Of a DNA stretch of 7,447 nt, positions 1 to 5,745 are shown in pieces; the stretch's first letter is position 1, and each line of letters begins with the position of its first letter. Made by a program: the position numbers and the translations under genes. The DNA comes from UBA2589 sp038120095. GTDB taxonomy: Bacteria; Gemmatimonadota; Gemmatimonadetes; Longimicrobiales; Gaopeijiaceae. The stretch is from NCBI GenBank assembly GCA_038120095.1, contig JAYOKZ010000072.1, positions 1 through 7,447 of the forward strand, in the 5' to 3' direction. A model generated the notes under the pieces. It saw only the letters and a program-made list of their open reading frames with translations, was not told the DNA's origin and made no database searches.

Positions 1-1
1 T

Positions 2-160
2 GGGGCGTTCGGACTCGGGGCGCCCGTGCTCGCCCGCGCCCGTCGTCGGCTGTCCCTGTCGGACATGTCGTTACCACATGCAATGGCGGTAGAGTTCCTG
101 ACGGAGCAATTGTATCGGGCAGGAACGATCCTGCGCGGAGAACCCTACCACAAAGGCTGA
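2..160 (+). CDS. 3' end of an unrecognised protein (partial, 52 residues visible)
   Basis: The frame is open from the left edge to a TGA at 158-160, giving 52 residues that end in GEPYHKG. Third positions are GC-rich, like the downstream genes, and the TGA sits one base before the bshC ATG. That spacing is typical of translationally coupled operon partners, which is the main argument that the frame is real. The residues include an Arg-rich stretch (near residues 13-16) and a short helix-like segment (AVEFLTEQLYRAG). I do not recognise the family. In many genomes bshC lies near bshA or bshB1, but this tail does not look like the usual C-terminus of either, so I give no function. The start lies outside the window. 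Confidence 0.6.
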   Translation, partial: GAFGLGAPVLARARRRLSLSDMSLPHAMAVEFLTEQLYRAGTILRGEPYHKG

Positions 161-161
161 G

Positions 162-1769
162 ATGGAACTGATCGTATCGCGCCCGTCAGGTGCGGCGGTC
201 GTGCGTGACTACCTCGAGGCGAAGCCGGAGGCAGTGTCATTCTATGGCCGTCACTTTGCCGAGCCCGGTGCGTTCGAGGCGAAGGCCGCCGAAGTCGAGC
301 GTCGCTTCGATGCCGAGGCTCGGCGTCGAGCCGTGGAGGCCCTGATCGTACCTCCGGGCGCGAAGGGGGAGCGGCTTGATGCGTTCGTCGAGGAGGGTGG
401 CTACATGGTCACAACGGGTCAGCAGCCCGGGCTCTACGGCGGCCCGCTCTACAGTATCTACAAGGGACTCACCGCAGTCCGCCTCGCGGAGGCCCTCGAA
501 CAGCGGGTGGGCAAGCCGGTCATTCCGGTCTTCTGGGTGGCCTCGGATGATCACGATTGGGAAGAGGCGAACCATACGTATCTCATTGGTACCGACAACG
601 AACTGAGGCGCTATGCCGTCGCCGCGCCGTCGGAGGTCGCACGGCCGTCTCTTCATCGGGTCGAGCTCGACGCCGACGCCGACGAGGTTCTGGCTCAATT
701 CGTTGCCCACCTGCCGCCGTCGGACTTCGCGGCTGAGTTCATCGCTCTGCTCCACGAGGGGTTCCGGCCCGGCCAGACCCTGTCTGGCGGTTTTCATGGA
801 TTGCTGCAGCACCTTCTCGGGAGGTTTGGCCTCTTCTTCACGGATGCGGCACACCCCGGCGTGAAAGCTGCCTCGGGCGAACTCCTCCTCGGGGAGCTTC
901 CGAGGGCGAAGGAACTCGAGAGGGTGCTGCTCGAGACCTCTCAGGCGCTGGGAGATGCCGGGTACGACGTGCAGGTGCCGATCATGCCGGGCGGGGTGAA
1001 CCTGTTCGTCGAGGGGCCGGCCGGGCGCGAGCGTCTTTACCGCGACCCGGCGGGGTTCCGCCTCCGCCAGTCCGCTCACGTGCACTCGGAGTCCGACCTC
1101 CGTGTCATGTTCGACGCGGAGCCTGTGTCTCTCAGCCCCAATGTGCTTCTCCGTCCCGTCGTGGAGAGCGCGGTGTTCCCGACCCTCGCGTACGTAGGCG
1201 GACCGGGTGAACTAGCATACTTCGCACAGCTGCGCTCCTACTTCGAGGCACACGGCATCGGGATGCCGGTCGTATGGCCGCGGTTTGCCGTCACGGTGAT
1301 CGAGACCAAGATCGGTAAGGTGCTCAAGAAGTTCGATATCGATGTGGACGCGCTTCGCCGTCCATTCCACGAGGTGGCGAGCGATTTCGCGCGTGATGAA
1401 GTTCCGGCCAACGTGAACCTCGCGATCGGCCGGCTTCGCGGTGCGATTGGGGCCGGTGTGACAGAACTGCAGACGGCGGCTGCGGCGGTGGACCCGACGC
1501 TGAAGGGGCCGGTGCAGGCGCTCCGAAACCAGGCATTTGCTGCGCTCAGTGAGGTAGAAAAGAAAGTCGTGCAGGCCGTGAAGAGAGAAAGCGAGATCGC
1601 TCTGGCGCAGATTGAAAAGGTACAGCTGCATCTCATGCCCCACGGAAAGCCGGCTGAGCGGGTTCAGAGTCCGCTGTACTATCTGACTCGCTTCGGTGGC
1701 GCGTTTCTTGATGATGTGTATGCCCGTTTCTCGATCAGCCTCGACGAATCGTCGGACGATGGCGGTTGA
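162..1769 (+). CDS. bshC: Bacillithiol biosynthesis cysteine-adding enzyme BshC
   Basis: BshC is the proposed ligase that adds L-cysteine to glucosaminyl-malate, the final step of synthesis of the low-molecular-weight thiol bacillithiol in the cytoplasm. The 535-residue length matches the family (about 530-545). Hallmarks are visible in order: the TGQQPGLYGGPLY block at residues 85-97; VFWVASDDHDWEEANH at 123-138, the usual FW-(I/V)-A-(S/G)-(E/D)-DHD block; and LRPVVES...PTLAYVGGPGE at 330-350. A long charged helical, probably coiled-coil, region spans about 440-500, and a final PxGxxxERVxxPLYYL-like segment follows near 497-513. The ATG is preceded by AAAGG at 152-156 with a 5-base spacer, and the upstream stop is one base away, so the start is well supported. 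The partial upstream frame is probably its operon partner. bshA and bshB are not seen in the window, so whether the organism has the full pathway is inferred. Confidence 0.95.
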   Translation: MELIVSRPSGAAVVRDYLEAKPEAVSFYGRHFAEPGAFEAKAAEVERRFDAEARRRAVEALIVPPGAKGERLDAFVEEGGYMVTTGQQPGLYGGPLYSIYKGLTAVRLAEALEQRVGKPVIPVFWVASDDHDWEEANHTYLIGTDNELRRYAVAAPSEVARPSLHRVELDADADEVLAQFVAHLPPSDFAAEFIALLHEGFRPGQTLSGGFHGLLQHLLGRFGLFFTDAAHPGVKAASGELLLGELPRAKELERVLLETSQALGDAGYDVQVPIMPGGVNLFVEGPAGRERLYRDPAGFRLRQSAHVHSESDLRVMFDAEPVSLSPNVLLRPVVESAVFPTLAYVGGPGELAYFAQLRSYFEAHGIGMPVVWPRFAVTVIETKIGKVLKKFDIDVDALRRPFHEVASDFARDEVPANVNLAIGRLRGAIGAGVTELQTAAAAVDPTLKGPVQALRNQAFAALSEVEKKVVQAVKRESEIALAQIEKVQLHLMPHGKPAERVQSPLYYLTRFGGAFLDDVYARFSISLDESSDDGG

Positions 1770-1776
1770 TGTGAGT

Positions 1777-1806
1777 CTGTCAGTTCCTTGTGGCCGTCTC
1801 TAACTT
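1777..1806 (+). promoter_or_regulatory. Possible promoter for the 95-residue protein gene, implying a leaderless mRNA
   Basis: CTGTCA at 1777-1782 (four of six bases of TTGACA) is separated by 18 bases from TAACTT at 1801-1806 (TAnnnT). Transcription would then begin about seven bases later, at or next to the ATG at 1813. The absence of any purine-rich Shine-Dalgarno sequence before that ATG makes leaderless expression a reasonable reading. The match is weak and could be chance in a 43-base gap. Confidence 0.28.
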
Positions 1807-1812
1807 TTCGGC

Positions 1813-2100
1813 ATGATGTTCCTTCAGTTCATCCTCGTTCTCGTCGTCTTGATTCCGCTGCTCGCGGTGGTGCTGGACTCGCGATTTGGACAGGCACTTG
1901 CGTCTCGGATGGAGCGGCGAGGGCTCGATTCTCCTGGCGACGTTGCGGCTGAGCGCCTGGCTTACCTGGAAAGTGAGGTCGAGCGGCTTTCGTCCGAGGT
2001 CCTGCGTCTGGATGAGGAGAGCCAGTTCGTGCACAGGCTGCTGACCGACAGATCCAATGCCGAGGGCGATGCACTCCCTCGGAGTGCCTCGGACGACTGA
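1813..2100 (+). CDS. Small membrane-anchored coiled-coil protein of unknown function
   Basis: This is a 95-residue protein I cannot assign to a named family. Residues 3-21 form one strongly hydrophobic segment with only two charges before residue 25 (D22 and R24). A basic stretch follows (residues 24-36). Residues 45-78 have a leucine/valine heptad-like pattern rich in Glu and Arg, predicting a coiled coil, and the tail is polar. The most likely topology is one N-terminal membrane anchor with a cytoplasmic coiled coil. That overall shape resembles PspB of the phage-shock response, but it is a resemblance of architecture only. Two consecutive ATGs (1813 and 1816) could start it, and neither has a visible Shine-Dalgarno sequence. 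It lies 43 bases after bshC and 16 bases before the preferred murJ start, so it is likely co-transcribed with murJ, and a cell-envelope role is a guess from that. Confidence 0.72.
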   Translation: MMFLQFILVLVVLIPLLAVVLDSRFGQALASRMERRGLDSPGDVAAERLAYLESEVERLSSEVLRLDEESQFVHRLLTDRSNAEGDALPRSASDD

Positions 2101-2106
2101 GTCGTC

Positions 2107-2112
2107 GGGGAG
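2107..2112 (+). promoter_or_regulatory. Ribosome binding site favouring the murJ GTG start
   Basis: GGGGAG lies four bases before a GTG at 2117. The alternative in-frame ATGs are less attractive: 2057 has no purine-rich sequence upstream, and 2069 has GAGGG only two bases away. Both would also place the murJ start inside the preceding gene. Confidence 0.5.
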
Positions 2113-2116
2113 CGGC

Positions 2117-3700
2117 GTGACGTCGGATCCACTTCGGCCGCAGGGTAGCGGCGACGCTCCCTCGGGCGGGCGCAGCGCCGTGTTTGTCGGGGCCGGGATC
2201 TTCATCAGCAAGGTCTTCGGTTTCGTGCGCGAGCGCGTCTTTGCGCACTACTTCGGTTCGAGTGGCTTCGCCGACGCATGGTGGGCGGCGCTGAGGATGC
2301 CGAATGTCATCCGAAACCTCCTTGGTGAGGGGACGCTTTCAGCGTCACTGATCCCCGTGTACGTGGAGTTCCTTGAAGAGGGACGTGAGGCAGAGGCGGC
2401 ACGGTTTGCGGGCGCGGCCCTGGGTATCCTCTCCATCCTCGCCGGAACCCTCGCTCTTGGAGGGATGGCAGTCGCTCCGCTCCTCGTTTCGCTGTTCTTC
2501 CCGGCGTGGGCTCCCGAGACGCAGGAGCTTACGGTGCTCCTTGTTCGAATCCTCTTCCCGATGACCGGGCTGTTTGTCATCTCGGCGTGGGCGCTCGGCA
2601 TATTGAACAGCCACCGGACCTTCTTCATCACCTTCGTGGCGCCGGCGTTCTGGAACCTCGCGATGATCGCGACGTTGGCCGCGGGAGCGGTCTACTGGGG
2701 CCTGGATGGACGCGCGCTGGTGGTTGCGCTGGCGTGGGGCGCGCTCGTCGGGGGAGCCCTGACACTTCTGGTCCAGGTTCCGTTCCTTCTGCGGTACACG
2801 AGAGGGATGCGCCTCTCGACGGGACGAGGCGTCCCGGGCGTCGCAGAAGCCGTTCGGACCTTCGTCCCGGTCGTGAGTGCGCGAGGTGTCGTCAACATCA
2901 GCGGTTGGATCGACATGATTCTTGCCGGGCGACTCCTGCCGGGTGCGGTAGCCGTCATGGGGTACGCACAGACATTCAGCAACCTGCCCATCTCCCTTTT
3001 CGGAACAGGAGTTGCCGCGGCCGAGCTGCCCGAGCTCTCGAGAATGAGGCGCGAGGATCGTGAAGCCCTGGCCCAACGCGTGGCTCAGGCGCTCGAGCGG
3101 GCGCTCTTTTTCCTCATACCCTCAGCCATCGCGTACCTGGTGATGGGTGACCTCATCGTTGGAGCCCTGTACCAGACGGGAGCGTTCGGTGAAGTACAGA
3201 CGCTCGTGACGTGGGCCGTCCTGTCCATGTACGCGCTCGGCCTGCCGGCTTCCGCCTCTTCTCGGGTTCTCTCCTCCGCGTTCTACGCGCTCCGGGATAC
3301 TCGCACCCCGGCGAACATGGCCTACCTCCGCGTATTCATCGCCGTGGGCGTGGGCATTGCGGCCATGTTTCCGGCGGATCAGCTGGGTTTCTCCACATTG
3401 CGGTTCGGCGCCGCAGGACTTGCACTTGGATCGAGCTCCGGCGCATGGGTCGAGTACTTGATGCTGCGGCGCTCACTGAATCGTCAGATCGGCCCACACA
3501 GTGCTGGTGGTTCTCGTGTTCTGCGGATGGTCCTTGCCTCGGTCGTCGCTGCCGCGTCCGGGGTCGGAGTTCAGCTCCTCGCACCGGCGTGGCACCCAGC
3601 TCTGGTCGCGATCGCGTCATGCCTGCCATTCGCGGCGGTGTATCTGGGCGCGGTGGTGTTGCTGGATCTGGGATCACCGGTCCGGTGGGGTAGGCGCTGA
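2117..3700 (+). CDS. murJ: Lipid II flippase MurJ (MVF/MviN family)
   Basis: MurJ flips the undecaprenyl-linked peptidoglycan precursor lipid II across the inner membrane. From the GTG start the protein is 527 residues, close to the family size (E. coli 511), with about 13-14 hydrophobic segments. An ATG at 2057 would add 20 polar residues and overlap the preceding gene by 44 bases, so I prefer the GTG. The N-terminal signature aligns without gaps to E. coli MurJ at an offset of 14: SKVFGFVRE at residues 31-39, FADA at 51-54, and PNVIRNLLGEG at 62-72. R38, D53 and R66 therefore correspond to E. coli R24, D39 and R52. Two functional positions differ: K32 replaces R18, and the YADR motif carrying R270 reads YAQT (283-286). 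The rest of TM8 (LPISLFG...AELPELSRM) is clearly MurJ-like. The stop is one base before uvrC, indicating coupling. An unusual Ser/Gly/Pro-rich leader occupies residues 1-20. Confidence 0.93.
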   Translation: MTSDPLRPQGSGDAPSGGRSAVFVGAGIFISKVFGFVRERVFAHYFGSSGFADAWWAALRMPNVIRNLLGEGTLSASLIPVYVEFLEEGREAEAARFAGAALGILSILAGTLALGGMAVAPLLVSLFFPAWAPETQELTVLLVRILFPMTGLFVISAWALGILNSHRTFFITFVAPAFWNLAMIATLAAGAVYWGLDGRALVVALAWGALVGGALTLLVQVPFLLRYTRGMRLSTGRGVPGVAEAVRTFVPVVSARGVVNISGWIDMILAGRLLPGAVAVMGYAQTFSNLPISLFGTGVAAAELPELSRMRREDREALAQRVAQALERALFFLIPSAIAYLVMGDLIVGALYQTGAFGEVQTLVTWAVLSMYALGLPASASSRVLSSAFYALRDTRTPANMAYLRVFIAVGVGIAAMFPADQLGFSTLRFGAAGLALGSSSGAWVEYLMLRRSLNRQIGPHSAGGSRVLRMVLASVVAAASGVGVQLLAPAWHPALVAIASCLPFAAVYLGAVVLLDLGSPVRWGRR

Positions 3701-3701
3701 G

Positions 3702-5528
3702 GTGGCTGTTGCCCGTGAGGATCTCGCCCGCCTCTCGATGAGTCCGGGCGTTTACCTCTTCCGGGATGAACGGAAGCATGTGCTCTATGTGGGCAAGGCC
3801 AAGGCACTACGGCCGCGGGTCCCCAGCTATTTCCAACGCGAGGCCGACCTTTCCGCCAAGAACCGCGAGCTGGTCAAGCTCATTGCCGACGTGGAAACGA
3901 TCGTCGTCGGCAGTGAGGGAGAAGCTCTGATCCTCGAAGCGAATCTCATCAAGGAGCATCGTCCGAGATTCAATATCCTGCTGAGAGACGACAAGAGATA
4001 TCCGTACATCAAGGTGACGGTTCAGGAGCCGTTCCCTCGGGTGTTCGTCACACGGCGCGTCGTCAACGACCGCAGTCGATACTTTGGGCCGTACACCTCC
4101 GTCGGTCCCATGCGACAGGCGCTCGACCTGATCAAGCGACTCCATACGGTGCGGTCCTGCCGCTACGATCTGCCCCGTGACACACCTGACCGTGCGTGTC
4201 TGGATCATCACATCGGTCGCTGTAAGGCTCCGTGCGTCGGGTTGCAGACGGAGGATGACTACCGCCTCATGATCGACGACATCCTCGGTATTCTCGAGGG
4301 TGACACGGAGGGTCTCAGGTCCGAGATCGAGGAGCGGATGCGCCAGGCTTCCTCGGTACTCGACTTCGAGCAGGCGGCCCGGATGCGCGATGTGCTTTCG
4401 GGGCTCGACAGCCTCGCACGTGAGCAGCGGGTGCATAAGGCGCAGGGTGGAAGCTTCGACGTCGTTGCGACAGCACGAGACGGCGACATTGCTGCCGGCG
4501 TTGTCCTGAGGGTTCGGGCAGGGCTCCTGTTGGGCCGGGAGTCGCAGCGCTTTTCGAAGATTCGGGAGGAGTCGGACGCTGATCTCATCAGTTCTCTCGT
4601 GTCCCGGCATTATCTCAGCGCCGGGGAACGCGTCACCGGTGATGTACCGAGGCATGTGCTCCTGTCGAATGACTTCGACGATCGGACCCTGCTCGAAGAA
4701 ATCCTCACGGCTGCTTCTGGACGTGCCGTGTCGCTCAACGTCCCCCAGCGTGGTGAAAAGGCGCGCCTCGTCGAACTCGCTCAGCAGAATGCCCGGCAGG
4801 TCCTCGACGACCGGGTCACCGCACTCGAATACGCATCAGATCGCGCAGAGGAAGCGCTGTTCCGACTCCAGGACGAACTCGATCTGAAGGTCGTTCCGCG
4901 CCTCATGGTGTGCTTCGACATTTCCCACACGCAGGGGACGGAGGTCGTGGGCAGTGCGGTCGTATTCGAGAACGGCGAACCCCGGCGGGCGATGTATCGC
5001 CACATGCGCATAAAGGGCGATTGGGGGAACGACGACTTCCGATCCATGGGCGAGGTCGTCGGCCGCTACTTTCGACGAACCCGAGACGAAGGCCGTCCGA
5101 TCCCGGATCTGGCCGTGATCGACGGCGGAAAGGGTCAACTGTCGGCTGCTGTTGAGGCCCTGCGAGAGCTGGAGCTCGGTGATGTCGCAGTGATTTCGCT
5201 GGCCAAGCGAGAGGAAGAGGTATTCGTGCCGGGCCGCGAGACCGCTCTTCGTCTGGATCGGCGACATCGGGCCCTCCATCTCCTGCAGCGAATGAGGGAC
5301 GAGGCACATCGCTTTGCCGTGCGCTACAACCGAAAACTTCGGCGTAAGCGGACCTTGCGATCGGACCTGGGTGACATTCCGGGCGTGGGCCCCAAGAGGC
5401 AGCAGGTGCTCCTTCGTCGGTTTGGATCAGTCAGAGGTGTCAAGGATGCGACACGGGAGGAGATCGCGCGTGTTCCGGGATTTTCAGAGGCGCTCGCGAG
5501 TCGGATTCTGACGTATCTGGGACGCTGA
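3702..5528 (+). CDS. uvrC: UvrABC system protein C (excinuclease subunit)
   Basis: UvrC makes both incisions around a lesion marked by UvrA-UvrB in nucleotide excision repair. From the GTG at 3702 the protein is 608 residues (E. coli 610). Domains in order: GIY-YIG nuclease at about 14-92 with GVY (Y18), YVG (Y29), R39 and the EALILE glutamate (about E79); a four-Cys cluster at C153, C166, C174 and C178, matching the family's proposed [4Fe-4S] ligands; UVR motif that contacts UvrB at about 203-237; RNase H-like 5' nuclease with D406 (CFDISHTQG), D474 (VIDGGKGQ) and H536 (DEAHRFAVRYN); and paired helix-hairpin-helix motifs from about 554 to the end (IPGVGPKR). All catalytic and cluster residues expected are present. 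The start is set by the family N-terminus and by GGGGTAGG at 3687-3694. The frame is open further upstream to 3501, but that extension lies inside murJ and has no UvrC similarity. Confidence 0.97.
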   Translation: MAVAREDLARLSMSPGVYLFRDERKHVLYVGKAKALRPRVPSYFQREADLSAKNRELVKLIADVETIVVGSEGEALILEANLIKEHRPRFNILLRDDKRYPYIKVTVQEPFPRVFVTRRVVNDRSRYFGPYTSVGPMRQALDLIKRLHTVRSCRYDLPRDTPDRACLDHHIGRCKAPCVGLQTEDDYRLMIDDILGILEGDTEGLRSEIEERMRQASSVLDFEQAARMRDVLSGLDSLAREQRVHKAQGGSFDVVATARDGDIAAGVVLRVRAGLLLGRESQRFSKIREESDADLISSLVSRHYLSAGERVTGDVPRHVLLSNDFDDRTLLEEILTAASGRAVSLNVPQRGEKARLVELAQQNARQVLDDRVTALEYASDRAEEALFRLQDELDLKVVPRLMVCFDISHTQGTEVVGSAVVFENGEPRRAMYRHMRIKGDWGNDDFRSMGEVVGRYFRRTRDEGRPIPDLAVIDGGKGQLSAAVEALRELELGDVAVISLAKREEEVFVPGRETALRLDRRHRALHLLQRMRDEAHRFAVRYNRKLRRKRTLRSDLGDIPGVGPKRQQVLLRRFGSVRGVKDATREEIARVPGFSEALASRILTYLGR

Positions 5529-5578
5529 GGCTTCTCGACGTGCAGGGATAGCCGCCTGGACCCGTGGAACCTGGCACA

Positions 5579-5596
5579 GCCGAGATCGGCCTTTTT
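5579..5596 (+). terminator. Weak intrinsic terminator candidate after uvrC
   Basis: A GCCG stem strand at 5579-5582 pairs with CGGC at 5587-5590 around an AGAT loop, followed directly by C and five T's (5592-5596). It lies about 50 bases past the uvrC stop, where a terminator is expected. The stem is only four GC pairs long, so efficiency would be low unless another hairpin assists. Confidence 0.38.
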
Positions 5597-5665
5597 GCGG
5601 CAAGATCCTTGCATCAGAGGATTCGCGTACGTGGAAAAGAACCGGAGCGTTCAGGTTTCTGTGTC

Positions 5666-5688
5666 CCAAGTGAGCTTGGACGATTTTT
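5666..5688 (+). other. Small hairpin with downstream T run (second terminator or operator candidate)
   Basis: CCAAG (5666-5670) and CTTGG (5675-5679) form a perfect five-pair stem with a TGAG loop. Five T's follow at 5684-5688 after a four-base gap. It could back up the weaker hairpin after uvrC. Because its right arm overlaps the candidate -35 element at 5676, it could instead be a dyad operator, or simply chance. Confidence 0.28.
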
Positions 5689-5704
5689 CAGGGTTTTCTA
5701 GTTT
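5676..5704 (+). promoter_or_regulatory. Candidate sigma-70-type promoter for the TPR lipoprotein gene
   Basis: TTGGAC at 5676-5681 and TAGTTT at 5699-5704 are separated by exactly 17 bases. The TTG core and TAnnnT pattern are kept, and the region is locally AT-rich (T runs at 5684-5688 and 5694-5697) in otherwise GC-rich DNA. Transcription would start near 5711, giving a leader of about 35 bases that contains a strong AGGAG ribosome binding site at 5733-5737. The 217-base gap upstream implies a separate promoter, but the exact boxes are only moderately supported. Confidence 0.42.
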
Positions 5705-5745
5705 ATCCGGTTGATTCTGCACAGGACCCCAGAGGAGAACGCGGG

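Noticed and set aside
237..1085. 282-residue minus-strand frame inside bshC
   Set aside because: It is a shadow of bshC in high-GC DNA: no family-like sequence, no promoter or ribosome binding site, and it is fully inside a strongly supported gene.
2057..2116. ATG start for murJ at 2057 (547 residues)
   Set aside because: It overlaps the preceding gene by 44 bases, has no ribosome binding site, and adds 20 polar residues not expected in MurJ. The GTG at 2117 with GGGGAG upstream is better, though the ATG cannot be fully excluded.
2345..3076. 243-residue minus-strand frame inside murJ, very rich in Arg, Glu, Asp and Gly
   Set aside because: The composition is the expected complement of hydrophobic transmembrane codons. 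It is an antisense artefact of murJ.
3807..4655. 282-residue minus-strand frame inside uvrC
   Set aside because: Long open antisense frames are expected in GC-rich genes. The plus strand encodes intact UvrC domains throughout, and this peptide shows no recognisable motif.
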